DNA from: Aphanothece cf. minutissima CCALA 015
GTDB lineage: Bacteria; Cyanobacteriota; Cyanobacteriia; PCC-6307; Cyanobiaceae
Length of the DNA stretch: 64,000 bases
Direction: 5' to 3'
Assembly (NCBI GenBank): GCA_003003925.1
Contig: PVWP01000008.1
Coordinates: 1 to 64,000 of the forward strand
Shown piece by piece: positions 22,097 to 30,913 of this stretch. A program made the translations under genes and the position numbers. The stretch's first letter is position 1, and the number at the start of each line of letters is the position of its first letter. The notes beneath the pieces are model-generated. The model was not told the origin of the DNA. It made no database searches and was given only the letters and a program-made list of their open reading frames with translations.

Positions 22097-22833
22097 GGAT
22101 CAACCCAGGTCGCGGCGTCGACGAGGACGCTATTAATGAATGTATTGGCAAACAACATGTAGCCGTGCTGGCACAGATAGTCTGTCACACCCAAAGGTCG
22201 TCTGGTAGTACGAACTGTGCTGTACTCCAGGTCCTCCACACATAGGAGGGGAGGGCGAAAGCGTGTCATATCCCAGCTTGACAACACGTCAAGATCACCG
22301 CCCTCGACATCAATGCAAAGCAACTCAGGAACACCATTCAACTCAAATAGATGATCGAGGCAAATCGGCTCCACAGATATTTCCTCTACAACCGCAGCCC
22401 CTGGAGTCTTCAAGGCTCGTTTCAAAGCATCGGGATCAAAAGTGCTGAGAGTCGAGGGCTCAAGCACATAGAAGGTCAGCGGATCCAGTCCCGCCGAAAT
22501 GACGTTGGTCAGCACCTTATCGCGGGGGCGCGCAGCGGCGAACTCCTGGGCCAAAAAAGGGATCGGCTCAACACAGATACCAGCCGCACCTCTCTCATAA
22601 AAGAGATAGGAGTTGCTGTAATGAAAAGGATGATTGGCCCCAACGTCAAAGTAGCTTTGAATATCAATGCCACACTGACGCGCAACAAAATCAATAATTA
22701 AGTCTTCGCCACACTGGGAATAGCTTTCTCGTGCGTAAGGCGCAGAAGCAGTAGGAGTTGAAACTGTCTGGAGAGGATTCTGGCGATACTCAGGAATGAT
22801 TGATTGCAAACGACGTCGTATTGCGCCAAGCAT
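22093..22833 (-). CDS. FkbM family methyltransferase
   Basis: A 246-residue SAM-dependent O-methyltransferase of the FkbM group, common in cell-surface glycan loci. The segment SYSQCGEDLIIDFVARQ is the usual FkbM N-terminal motif. SAM motif I is SYFDVGANHPFHYSNSYLFYERG, with CVEPIPFLAQEF next. LLCIDVEGGDLDVLSSWD is the FkbM catalytic-region signature. It overlaps the upstream GT2 gene by 44 bases and the downstream methyltransferase by four, so the three are probably translated together. Confidence 0.9.
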   Translation of the reverse strand: MLGAIRRRLQSIIPEYRQNPLQTVSTPTASAPYARESYSQCGEDLIIDFVARQCGIDIQSYFDVGANHPFHYSNSYLFYERGAAGICVEPIPFLAQEFAAARPRDKVLTNVISAGLDPLTFYVLEPSTLSTFDPDALKRALKTPGAAVVEEISVEPICLDHLFELNGVPELLCIDVEGGDLDVLSSWDMTRFRPPLLCVEDLEYSTVRTTRRPLGVTDYLCQHGYMLFANTFINSVLVDAATWVDP

Positions 22834-23656
22834 ACAAGAACTTAGGCAAGAGCTTGATCCTTTGGAAGATCGAAAGCCGTGAAGCGCATAAGATTAGCAC
22901 AATGCCATGCATAAGCCACGGCATAGGGTCGTAGCGCCTAGCCGTCGATCCAGCTGCACCCTTGATGGGGCGCACCAACTCATCAATACCGTAAGTCGCC
23001 AGGCACTCAGGCAGGAAATGAGATCTATAATTCAACAGGCTAGACATTATAAATGCAACGTCCATCCAGTCAAAGGAGAGGTTAAGCTCATTCCACTTAC
23101 TGAGACTGGATCTCAGCAGGAGATCACGCCTATACATTCCATAAAAGTAGGAAGAGATCGGGACCTCCAGATATCGACATACATTCTCATAGCATGAACT
23201 ACTGAACTGAACTTTCGGGAATGCGTGGGGGACCTCGGTAACCTCTGTAACATAGTTGTGGACTACGAAACCCCACCCGAGATAGTCCAGGCCCGGGAAA
23301 TTGTCAAGGCATTCTAGACTTCTGGCAATCAGGCCTGGATCAAGTACATCATCATCTGCAAGCCACAGAAAGTGATCAGCCGAAGACTCAGCCACTAAGC
23401 TGAGAAAGTTATGTGTAGGGCCCAAGACCTTCTCTCGCTTTATATAGCGCATACACGGTATGCGGCTTCGCCACTCAAGATAGATTTCTCGGGACTCCAG
23501 ACCGTCAGAGTTATCCCCGATAAGCACCTCATCTGGTAAACACGTCTGACTTGCTATAGAGGCCAGCGCACGTCTCAACAGGATCGGCCGGTTTCGAGTG
23601 GGTATGCCAATGCAGATTGTCAAGAGTCGTTCGCCCTCACATGCCAATGATCCCAC
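22790..23656 (-). CDS. glycosyltransferase family 2 protein
   Basis: A 288-residue GT2-type enzyme. It opens LTICIGIPTRNRPILLRRALASI, then EVLIGDNSDG, and has the donor/metal site FLWLADDDVLDPGLIARSL. An aromatic stretch SSYFYGMYRRDLL and a C-terminal basic helix suggest membrane association. It is the first intact gene after the gene-poor stretch 23657-24499, so it may need its own promoter. Its 3' end overlaps the FkbM gene by 44 bases, an unusually long overlap for this operon. Confidence 0.88.
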   Translation of the reverse strand: MGSLACEGERLLTICIGIPTRNRPILLRRALASIASQTCLPDEVLIGDNSDGLESREIYLEWRSRIPCMRYIKREKVLGPTHNFLSLVAESSADHFLWLADDDVLDPGLIARSLECLDNFPGLDYLGWGFVVHNYVTEVTEVPHAFPKVQFSSSCYENVCRYLEVPISSYFYGMYRRDLLLRSSLSKWNELNLSFDWMDVAFIMSSLLNYRSHFLPECLATYGIDELVRPIKGAAGSTARRYDPMPWLMHGIVLILCASRLSIFQRIKLLPKFLYAWRNTTSFAINHS

Positions 23657-24499
23657 ATCATATCAAAGGCATAAAATCGAGAGAGCTTAGAGTTTTGTTG
23701 TGACATAGGCGGCCAAGATCTCACGCGAGTGATGACATTCAAAGGTATCTATCGCAGAGGTGTACGAGAAGAACGACAAGGCTACGGTACTACCAGCAGC
23801 ATCATTAGCCTTTCCATGAATAGTGGGGAACAACCATTTGAATATCCTGGCGTGAAACAGGAAGGGGAGGCCGCTCGGCATGCAGCATGCATTGGCAGGA
23901 CACAAAAGTTACGTAGAGAGGTTAATGAGTAAGGCCAAGGCGAAGTATCAATGCTCCTGTAAGCGCTCACCACAACACTATCACTGACGCGGATAGGATC
24001 TGCTGCCAATGGGAGGGCGCAGGAGCCTGATTAAGGAAGGGCATGTAGCAGAAGAAAAATCCGGACAGAAACGAGTTTGATATTGTTCAGACAGCCTATT
24101 CTTCTCGTGAAAAGGCCAGGGATGAAGTGAGAATCAGAAAGAGTCATAACCGAGGTCGTGCTGAAGACCAACCAAAAGAGAGGGATAGCAAACCAAAAGG
24201 CAGGCAAGCACCACAGATACCTAGTGCAGAGCTAGGGATAACGGGGACAAGAATGCGGTGCAGCAGTCGACTAGCGTGCATCTCGGTAATCGCAAAAAGA
24301 ATATAGGGACACCATTGGCGAATTGTCATCACCTGAACCGGGAATCGAATACATGCATACGGGATTCGAGCCAGGATCAAGCAAACGCACTAATACACAC
24401 GATGGAGAAAGATCCCAATTGCAATGAGTGTAAACCCTCAGGATCTCGGTTGGTCGAGATGTCTAAGCATGCATTAGCCCCTCGGCGCTGGGTTAGCGA
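23657..24499. other. 843-base stretch without an intact gene inside the polysaccharide operon
   Basis: No reading frame longer than about 85 codons exists on either strand, and none resembles a known family. The base composition is close to 48-50% GC by eye, far below the core genome. On the minus strand several short frames read as hydrophobic, protein-like pieces, for example 23687-23905 (ending REILAAYVTTKL) and 24144-24380 (with a hydrophobic run GICGACLPFGLLSLSFGW). They are in different frames and interrupted by stops. The best reading is the decayed remains of one membrane-protein gene, but I cannot name it. Confidence 0.5.
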
Positions 24500-25690
24500 T
24501 TACACGCCTTGATCATGGGAGGACGTAGGACTAAGTTCTGCATCTGTCAAATAGCAGATGGTTGCGCCTGGCGGCATCCAGATATTGGCATCCGCGAGGA
24601 TGGCTCTGGCATGGAGTGGATTCAAGCCAGGATAGATCCTACGAATCAAGTCAGGGCAATCCTCAGGCGCAAGGACAGCAACACCTAGGTAGTCCTGGCC
24701 TTGGAGATACTTGTTTCGATCCAGAAAACAGAGCGGTTTCTGATGAAGCCGAGAGGTGATCAATGCACCGTAAAAGCCAGCACCATAAATCGCTGTCGGT
24801 ACATGTGCCTCAACGTGCTGATCAGCGTCAAGGGAACCCAGAGCCTTCGACCAGAAAGCCAGAGCATCAATGGCTTGAGTGATGTCTGAACCAATATCAG
24901 TCTGTGGACCACCACTGGACGAAGCAGAAACCACCGCCCGCTCCGCAATGACAACGTAGGCACCACGGAACAGCTCACGGGAGAGCGTATGCGCGACAAG
25001 ACCAGCAAGCTCACATGTCCTCATCAGGCTCGAGGCCGTGAAATGGTTGACATGATCCACCACCAGAAAGTCACCCGTGTTGCTCAGAGGATCGGGAACC
25101 GTGAAAAACACCTTGCCACCAGGAGCCAACAATTCAGCAAGACACTTCAGTGTTCCGATGGGATCGACAACATGCTCAAGCACAAAATGGGCCGTGACGA
25201 GGTCGAAGCGACCTTGCCAGTCTGCAGGAAGACGATGGGTTACCTGTTCGGTCGCGGGGACCCAACCCTGCCAGAAGCCAACGTAATCATCACTGACATC
25301 AAAGATGGAGGGACGCAGATCAGGCCTTGACTCCAGGAAGGTCCGCAGAGTTGTTCCCTTTGCGGCACCAAAATCGAGTACCCGTGCGTTCAAGGGCAGA
25401 CCAATGGCCGCCAGCATCTCGGCTTGCCGCTGTGTACGAAAGACAGGCTGGCCATCACGGACCTCATAGAGTTGGTCGTGTTGATCCGATTGCAGCGAGA
25501 TACGATACTGCGTATCATAGAATTCTTGGATCTTTGGCAAGTCTGGAGATTGCCCATGCCCACAGTTTCGACAGATATGGGTCTGGGTGGGAATCGCAAG
25601 ATGTGTGGAGATAGAAGTAATCGCTGGCGCAGCAGCAGAGTAGTCAGGGGGCGAGAGAGTTGCGCCACAAATACGACACCGGATCATCAT
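24500..25690 (-). CDS. zinc-finger SAM-dependent C-methyltransferase-like protein
   Basis: A 396-residue enzyme in the three-part layout of NDP-hexose C-methyltransferases. It has an N-terminal zinc-binding module (CRICG and CRNCG), a SAM domain (VLDFGAAKGTTLRTF, then TAHFVLEHVVDPIGTL and LLAPGGKVFFTVPDP), and a C-terminal Rossmann-like part (AIYGAGFYGALITSRL). The HVNHFTASSLM stretch replaces the EHYSYLS motif found in its relative at 29672. The start was placed at the ATG pair 25687-25690, eight bases after the upstream stop; a longer frame to 25753 would overlap that gene by 56 bases. Confidence 0.8.
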   Translation of the reverse strand: MMIRCRICGATLSPPDYSAAAPAITSISTHLAIPTQTHICRNCGHGQSPDLPKIQEFYDTQYRISLQSDQHDQLYEVRDGQPVFRTQRQAEMLAAIGLPLNARVLDFGAAKGTTLRTFLESRPDLRPSIFDVSDDYVGFWQGWVPATEQVTHRLPADWQGRFDLVTAHFVLEHVVDPIGTLKCLAELLAPGGKVFFTVPDPLSNTGDFLVVDHVNHFTASSLMRTCELAGLVAHTLSRELFRGAYVVIAERAVVSASSSGGPQTDIGSDITQAIDALAFWSKALGSLDADQHVEAHVPTAIYGAGFYGALITSRLHQKPLCFLDRNKYLQGQDYLGVAVLAPEDCPDLIRRIYPGLNPLHARAILADANIWMPPGATICYLTDAELSPTSSHDQGV

Positions 25691-25697
25691 ATTGCTT

Positions 25698-26531
25698 TCA
25701 GATCGCGACTTCTGCTTGATCAAGAATAGCACGGAAGTCTTGACCACCTGCAAAGGAGCCCTTCCAGCTGATCTTCACACCCAACGGATTCACAAAGTTG
25801 AAGTAACGGAATTGGATCGACCAGCGAGGATAGGCGTCGACATTCTCTCCAGACTGATGCAGTGTGAGAAAGTCCATCAGCAGCAGGTCTCCGGGCTCTG
25901 TAAGTGGAGATTGATGCTGGTACTTTGCCAGCCGCTCCGCCTCCCCGACAAGGCGAAGGGCATAGGCCCCCTGCTGAGCAGAATCCAATGCTGTTTGGAC
26001 GGGAACGATGCCTTCACGATGGGATCCGACACAGACCTCTACGGGGCCAAGCGATGGTCGGATCGAGACAAGGGGTGTCCAATAGACAATGCCATCAAGG
26101 CTGCGCAACTGGGCAGGAAACTCCTGATGCCATGGAGCACGGAAGGTGGCCTCACCGGGACAATCGATGCGGATGCCATAGCCGCCAGCAGCCAGTCCGG
26201 GTATGGATCCTGAGCGAAGCTCACGAAACAAGCATGAATTCCGCATATCACTGACAAGCTGCATGAACTCCGGGATCTGCTTTACCGCGTCATACACTTC
26301 TCCCCCGTAGGCACGATCACGCCGAATCAGGGCCATGAACCCCTCAGTCATGGCGAGATCAGCAGTCTGCGTGGGGGCTTCAACCTGGTACTTGATACAC
26401 AAGAGTTCAATAATGGCTCTGATTCCTTCAAGGATCGGGGCGACTTGAGTTGATTGATCGTAGAAGCCCTTGAGGAGCAGAATTCCGCTATCCCGAAAAG
26501 CGTCTCTCTCCAGGTCCGTGACTAACGACAT
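25698..26531 (-). CDS. phytanoyl-CoA dioxygenase (PhyH)-like Fe(II)/2-oxoglutarate oxygenase
   Basis: A 277-residue protein of the PhyH fold, which couples 2-oxoglutarate decarboxylation to hydroxylation. The metal ligands are probably the His and acid in APWHQEFPAQL (HxE, where HxD is more usual) and the distal His in MDFLTLHQSGEN. The 2-oxoglutarate-binding Arg is in RWSIQFRYFN. The start at 26531 is set by a strong ribosome-binding site AAGGAG six bases upstream; a longer frame to 26558 lacks one. Such genes in glycan loci are thought to hydroxylate a sugar or its acyl group. Confidence 0.78.
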   Translation of the reverse strand: MSLVTDLERDAFRDSGILLLKGFYDQSTQVAPILEGIRAIIELLCIKYQVEAPTQTADLAMTEGFMALIRRDRAYGGEVYDAVKQIPEFMQLVSDMRNSCLFRELRSGSIPGLAAGGYGIRIDCPGEATFRAPWHQEFPAQLRSLDGIVYWTPLVSIRPSLGPVEVCVGSHREGIVPVQTALDSAQQGAYALRLVGEAERLAKYQHQSPLTEPGDLLLMDFLTLHQSGENVDAYPRWSIQFRYFNFVNPLGVKISWKGSFAGGQDFRAILDQAEVAI

Positions 26532-27244
26532 TCTAATCTCCTTAGATGCTCTCTCCAACCGACAGTGGCTGGGCGTAGATGCTGCAAGGCAATCGAGGGA
26601 TCAACGGAGGAATAGAGGTCAAGATTGGCAACGTAAGGTGTAAAGAAGGCATCACCTTGATCCCACGGAACTGGATCATAAACCATATACTCCACGCCAA
26701 TGGACGCAGCCTCAAAAGCCTTATGGCAAAGGTAAGCAGCGGCTCCATGAGCCGTAACGTAACGGGTTCCTCCAACCGCCTGCACCAAGCTGAGCACACG
26801 GTTCCAGGAGGTACCTTCCACACCCATGGCTGAGGACCTCATCCTCCTGGCTGGCAAAACTCCCCAACGCTCGGCGGGCATCTCAGCGCTGGCAATCAGC
26901 CGACCAACCATGGAACTGGAGACCATCGCCTCATCAAACAACTTGAGGGCCTGCTGCCGATAGGGTCGGGCCCGCAAGCTCTGTGACAACAGGGCGCGAT
27001 GGGCCAGAAACAACTCCTCCCCCGGCAGCCCCAGATCCATGATCCGTGGAAACGATGCGCCACGCACCAAAGGGATTGTCATCCACTTGGTCGTCTGACC
27101 ATATCTGACCTGCACTCGATTCGTAAATGAGCCCTTGGAGAACTGAGCATCATCCAGCCAGATCAGAACATCCGCCAAAGCCATCTGGGCCATGAAGCCG
27201 ACCCAGGGGTAGTACATGGGCTGACTGATGACAACCGTAGTCAT
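26522..27244 (-). CDS. WbqC family protein
   Basis: A 240-residue member of the WbqC-like family (named from O-antigen clusters). It shows the family N-terminus ISQPMYYPWVGFMAQMALADVLIWLDDAQFSKGSFTNR and the later WMTIPLVRG. These proteins accompany amino-sugar biosynthesis and have been proposed to act in sugar acylation or glycine transfer, but the reaction is not settled. It overlaps the upstream GNAT gene by four bases and the downstream PhyH-like gene by ten. All three probably act on the same sugar. Confidence 0.87.
   Translation of the reverse strand: MTTVVISQPMYYPWVGFMAQMALADVLIWLDDAQFSKGSFTNRVQVRYGQTTKWMTIPLVRGASFPRIMDLGLPGEELFLAHRALLSQSLRARPYRQQALKLFDEAMVSSSMVGRLIASAEMPAERWGVLPARRMRSSAMGVEGTSWNRVLSLVQAVGGTRYVTAHGAAAYLCHKAFEAASIGVEYMVYDPVPWDQGDAFFTPYVANLDLYSSVDPSIALQHLRPATVGWREHLRRLECR
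26538..26543 (-). promoter_or_regulatory. ribosome-binding site of the PhyH-like gene
   Basis: AAGGAG on the minus strand, six bases before the ATG at 26531 and inside the end of the wbqC-like gene. It decides between two in-frame starts of the downstream gene. Confidence 0.75.
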
Positions 27245-27741
27245 ACGGTCTCCAGAAGCATCTCCATCATCGTGACGTCATGGTAGTGGTTCCCATCAAA
27301 ATAATGCTGCTTGAGATGGCCAACCATCCGATACCCAATCGAGGCGTAAAGGTGTAAGGCGATCTGATTATCCGACCTCACCTGCAGCATCAGCTTGCGA
27401 AGGCCCAAATGGACTCTCGACTCTTCCGCCAAGGCCACCATGGCGCGGCGGCCCCAGCCAGATCCTTGCCAACGGGGATGCAGGGCAATGCCCACCCAGG
27501 CGTACCGATCCAGACCATGGAGGTCAGTCAATTGCACAAAGCCCGCGGTGCTACGGCCATCCAGCTCGATCACCCGAAACCAGCCCATGGTTTCTCTTCG
27601 GCTGACCCAGGCCTGGACATCGACCGTCGCCTCAGGGTCAGGATGGGCCAGAAGTCGATGCTGCAAGGGGATGTCCGTGCGCAGCTCCCTGAGGACCTCT
27701 TCATCGGCGTGGGGGATATACCGACGCAATTGAAGGGTCAT
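27241..27741 (-). CDS. GNAT family N-acetyltransferase
   Basis: A 166-residue acetyltransferase. Motif A of the GNAT fold is IALHPRWQGSGWGRRAMVALAEE, followed by KLMLQVRSDNQIALHLYASIGYRMVGHLKQHYFDGNHYHDVTMM, a pattern shared with RimJ/RimL-like and sugar N-acyltransferases. It could acetylate an amino sugar made by the DegT aminotransferase three genes upstream. The ATG at 27741 (MTLQLRRYIPH) was chosen because it overlaps the upstream stop by four bases. A longer frame to 27984 has no family similarity. Confidence 0.85.
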   Translation of the reverse strand: MTLQLRRYIPHADEEVLRELRTDIPLQHRLLAHPDPEATVDVQAWVSRRETMGWFRVIELDGRSTAGFVQLTDLHGLDRYAWVGIALHPRWQGSGWGRRAMVALAEESRVHLGLRKLMLQVRSDNQIALHLYASIGYRMVGHLKQHYFDGNHYHDVTMMEMLLETV

Positions 27742-28484
27742 GATCGGCAGCGCAAGTAGCCACCTGGGGATGAGGAAAGGACGAGCTTTCCATTCAGGAC
27801 CGGATCCGGCTCGAAGCGATCCTGCTCCTGCAGGTAGTCCCGTAAGGCCGACAGAGGTTCGTCTCCCTTGTACCAGATCTTGGAGCGCTTCTTCGGCGCC
27901 TGGTCCTCCTCCACATGGCCCACCAAGGTATCGGCAACCACCAGATAGCATCCCTTGGTCACCAACGGTCCATAGGCGCGGCACTCCTCAAGAACATGCT
28001 GGCGGCTGTGATCGCTGTCAAGCACCACCATCACTCGTGCCCCTTCAGGGATCAGACGACGGACCTGCTCAAGGGTTGGGATGTCAACCGAGCCACCCTC
28101 AATCAGATCCACCCTGTGGGCCAATGGGTGGCTCTGAATCGCCTCGCGATTGTGCGGTCGAATGTCGATATCCACTCCGATGACCCTGCCATTGCCAAGA
28201 ATCTCCAGGATCGAGGCCATGAACAGGACCGATCCACCCCTGGCGACTCCGGTCTCGATAATGATGTCGGGCTTGCTGTTCCAGATCACTTCCTGTGTGG
28301 CGAGGACATCGGCTGGCATCTGGATGATCGGGACACCCATCCACGTCCAGAGATAGGAGTAGTCGTAACGATCAAGTTCGGTGATCAGCGCAAGCGAATG
28401 GGAGAACGCCTCATGATCCTGTCCTAAAGCCAGGCAGTTTTGCTCTCTGGACTGCTCAAACTGCTGTCGGTCATCAGTCGTCAT
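27738..28484 (-). CDS. cephalosporin hydroxylase (CmcI) family protein
   Basis: A 248-residue protein close to the RhlA/CmcI group, which has a SAM-methyltransferase fold. Visible parts are SYLWTWMGVPIIQMPADVLATQEVIW, the SAM-site-like DIIIETGVARGGSVLFMAS, IGVDIDIRPHNREAIQ and VVLDSDHSRQHVLEECR. The C-terminus has GCYLVVADTLVGHV. In surface-glycan clusters such proteins are generally thought to methylate sugars. It starts 59 bases after the aminotransferase and is coupled to the GNAT gene by a four-base overlap. Confidence 0.83.
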   Translation of the reverse strand: MTTDDRQQFEQSREQNCLALGQDHEAFSHSLALITELDRYDYSYLWTWMGVPIIQMPADVLATQEVIWNSKPDIIIETGVARGGSVLFMASILEILGNGRVIGVDIDIRPHNREAIQSHPLAHRVDLIEGGSVDIPTLEQVRRLIPEGARVMVVLDSDHSRQHVLEECRAYGPLVTKGCYLVVADTLVGHVEEDQAPKKRSKIWYKGDEPLSALRDYLQEQDRFEPDPVLNGKLVLSSSPGGYLRCRS

Positions 28485-28543
28485 GGGGTCAGGATCGGTG
28501 ATAAGGAGGACAAAGATGCAGAACAGGCGATTGGCGGATACCC

Positions 28544-29668
28544 CTATCCCGTCAGGTGCTGTTGCACGAGTTGATGAATACGCTCTGCGTCCTGCTGGGA
28601 AAAACCAGAGTAACTGGGCAGGTTGATACTTCTCATATGAATTGTCTCGGAAAGAAAAGGCTGGGAAGAGGCCTTTCGCCCAGGAACAGACGTGGAACTT
28701 AGTGGCCAGAAAAAGACACGACCATCAATTCCATGCTCCTGAAACTGCTTCAGCAGTTGATCCCGGTCGAAGGCCACCGAATGATCAACCACCATGGTCG
28801 GCATCCAATAACCATTGACCACGTGGGGCGGCTCCGGGTTCATCTTGACAGGGAGAGATGAAAAGAGCTTGTGGTAGCGGGAGAAAGTCTGACGCTTCTC
28901 ATTGATGAGTTCATCAATTCGCTCCAGTTGCGCGCAACCTATGGCAGCCTGGATGTTGCTCATCTTGTACTTGAATCCCACCCGCTCAGGCCAGAACTGC
29001 CTGGGTTCACCTTTGGCACGGCCATGGTTGGACAAGGTGAGCACCTGTTCGTAGAGGTGACTGTCGTTGGTGACGAACATGCCACCTTCCCCGGTGGTCA
29101 GCGTCTTGGTGCCATGGAAGGAAAAAACACCGAAACGGCCCAGGCTTCCTGCCCTCCTGCCATGCCACTGGGAGCCAATCGCTTCAGCGGCATCTTCGAT
29201 CACAGGGATGCCATAGCGCTCACCGATCTCCAGAAGACGATCCATGGCGCAGAGGTTGCCATACAGGTGAACCGCCACAATCGCCTTGGTTCTTGCCGTA
29301 ATCCCCGCTTCCACCTGATCTGGGTCAAGGCACCAGGTATCGGGAAGAATGTCGACGAAGACCGGCTGGGCCCCCAGATGGACGATGGGCGCGGCCGTGG
29401 CCACCCAGTTGGTGTCCGCCATGATGACTTCGTCTTCAGGGCCGATCCCAAGGGCGTGCAAGCCCATGTGCAGCGCCCCCGTACAGCTGCTCGTAGCAAG
29501 GGCATGGCCGACGCCGAGGTGCTGACGAAAAGCCTCTTCAAAACGGACGATGTAGTCGTAGCAATGCTCACCCCAACCATTGCGGGCCGCATCCGTGGCG
29601 TAGGCCACCTCCAGCTCCGTGATCGACGGCCTTGTATAGGGAATTCTGGGTAGGGAGAAGTCGTCCAT
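28544..29668 (-). CDS. DegT/DnrJ/EryC1/StrS family PLP-dependent sugar aminotransferase
   Basis: Converts a keto group of a nucleotide-linked sugar into an amine. The 374 residues start with the family's IPYTRPSITELEVAYATDAARNGW. They include SSCTGALHMGLHALGIGPEDEVI, the PLP-stacking EDAAEAIGSQWHGRRAG, and the Schiff-base lysine in FSFHGTKTLTTGEGG. LSNHGRAKG and FKYKMSNIQAAIGCAQLERIDE complete the match. The closest relatives by motif are perosamine-type 4-aminotransferases. The 4-keto substrate would need a 4,6-dehydratase, which is not in this window. Confidence 0.92.
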   Translation of the reverse strand: MDDFSLPRIPYTRPSITELEVAYATDAARNGWGEHCYDYIVRFEEAFRQHLGVGHALATSSCTGALHMGLHALGIGPEDEVIMADTNWVATAAPIVHLGAQPVFVDILPDTWCLDPDQVEAGITARTKAIVAVHLYGNLCAMDRLLEIGERYGIPVIEDAAEAIGSQWHGRRAGSLGRFGVFSFHGTKTLTTGEGGMFVTNDSHLYEQVLTLSNHGRAKGEPRQFWPERVGFKYKMSNIQAAIGCAQLERIDELINEKRQTFSRYHKLFSSLPVKMNPEPPHVVNGYWMPTMVVDHSVAFDRDQLLKQFQEHGIDGRVFFWPLSSTSVPGRKASSQPFLSETIHMRSINLPSYSGFSQQDAERIHQLVQQHLTG

Positions 29669-29671
29669 GAC

Positions 29672-30913
29672 TCAGATGGCCGAGAGGATGGGAATCGCCA
29701 CCTTCACGGGTACGTCGATCTTGCCTCTGAGCTGGGCCTTCACTTCGCCCGCCAGGTTCCATGGAAGCACAAGGAGCTCATCAGGCTGCCGCTCCAGAAG
29801 ATCATTAACATTAATGATGGGAATGTGGCTTCCTGGCAGCCATTTTCCAATCTTGCTGGGGGCTAGATCGGCCACCGCTTCCAGAAGGTCGCTGCGGATC
29901 CCGGCGAAATTCAGCAGGGTATTTCCCTTGGCCGCGGCACCATAGGCAAGCACCCGCTTGCCGGACCGGCGGGCAGCCAGCAGATACTCCATCAGCGCAA
30001 ACTTGGCTTCCAAGGCGCGCTTCTGGCAGCGGTCGTAAGCGTCCAAGGACGTGAGCCCGGCTGTGGACTCCTCCGCAAGGACCCCCTCCACAGCCTGCCG
30101 TTCCTGCGGGGTCTGGGCAGCAGCCGCAGGATCTCCGCTACGGGCAAGCCATACCCTCAGGCTGCCGCCATGGGTGGTGATCTGCTCGGCGTCGAGCACC
30201 ATCAGCCCGGCATCCTCCGCCATTCGCTGCAGAGTCGTGAGGCTCAGGTAACTGTAATGCTCGTGATAAATCGTGTCGAACTGGTTGCCGTCAAGCAATC
30301 GCAACAAGTGGGGAAACTCCACAGAGGCCACACCAGAGGGCTTGAGGACACGGCAGATGGCCGCGAGAAAATCATTGATATCTGGGACATGCGCGAGGAC
30401 GTTGTTGGCGACCAACAGATCAGCCCGGAAACCCTGGGAAACCAGCTCGGCAGCAAAATCACCACCGAAGAATCGTTCGTGCGTGTCGATGCCCTTGCTC
30501 CTCGCGGCCTCCGCCGTGGCATGGGTAGGCTCGATACCGAGGCAGGGAATCCCTTGCGCCTTCACATACTGGAGCAGATAGCCGTCGTTGCTGGCCACCT
30601 CCACCACCAGACTGCTGGACCCCAGTGAAAGACGATCGACGGCCGCGTTGACGAACCGTTCCGCATGCTGACACCAGGTGATGGACGTGCTGGAAAAGTA
30701 GGCGTAATCTGCTGTGAACAATGCGTCAGCTGGTGCATGCATGGGCAGCTGCACGAGCCAGCAGTTCGAGCACACATACACCCTCAGGGGAAAAGTGACT
30801 TCCGGCAGACTCAGCTTGGCCTCGCACAGATAGGCATTGCTGGGCGGCTGATGGCCGAGGTCAATGACTTCATGCTCCAGTGGAGTCCCGCAATGTCGGC
30901 AGTGGTGGGTCAC
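29672..30913 (-). CDS. NDP-hexose C-methyltransferase-like SAM methyltransferase
   Basis: A 413-residue enzyme with the TylCIII/CloU-type layout. It has an N-terminal zinc module (CRHCG and CSNCW), a SAM domain (LVVEVASNDGYLLQYVKAQG, LLVANNVLAHVPDINDF), the active-site motif IYHEHYSYLSL, and a C-terminal nucleotide-binding part (VLAYGAAAKGNTLLNFAGI). Family members add a methyl carbon to a keto-hexose, giving branched sugars. It overlaps the 3,5-epimerase by four bases and the aminotransferase follows after three. Epimerase, C-methyltransferase and aminotransferase thus form a coherent deoxysugar pathway block. Confidence 0.88.
   Translation of the reverse strand: MTHHCRHCGTPLEHEVIDLGHQPPSNAYLCEAKLSLPEVTFPLRVYVCSNCWLVQLPMHAPADALFTADYAYFSSTSITWCQHAERFVNAAVDRLSLGSSSLVVEVASNDGYLLQYVKAQGIPCLGIEPTHATAEAARSKGIDTHERFFGGDFAAELVSQGFRADLLVANNVLAHVPDINDFLAAICRVLKPSGVASVEFPHLLRLLDGNQFDTIYHEHYSYLSLTTLQRMAEDAGLMVLDAEQITTHGGSLRVWLARSGDPAAAAQTPQERQAVEGVLAEESTAGLTSLDAYDRCQKRALEAKFALMEYLLAARRSGKRVLAYGAAAKGNTLLNFAGIRSDLLEAVADLAPSKIGKWLPGSHIPIINVNDLLERQPDELLVLPWNLAGEVKAQLRGKIDVPVKVAIPILSAI

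Noticed and set aside
24355..24385. T-arm-like sequence suggesting a second tRNA
   Set aside because: The surrounding bases do not form acceptor, D or anticodon stems.
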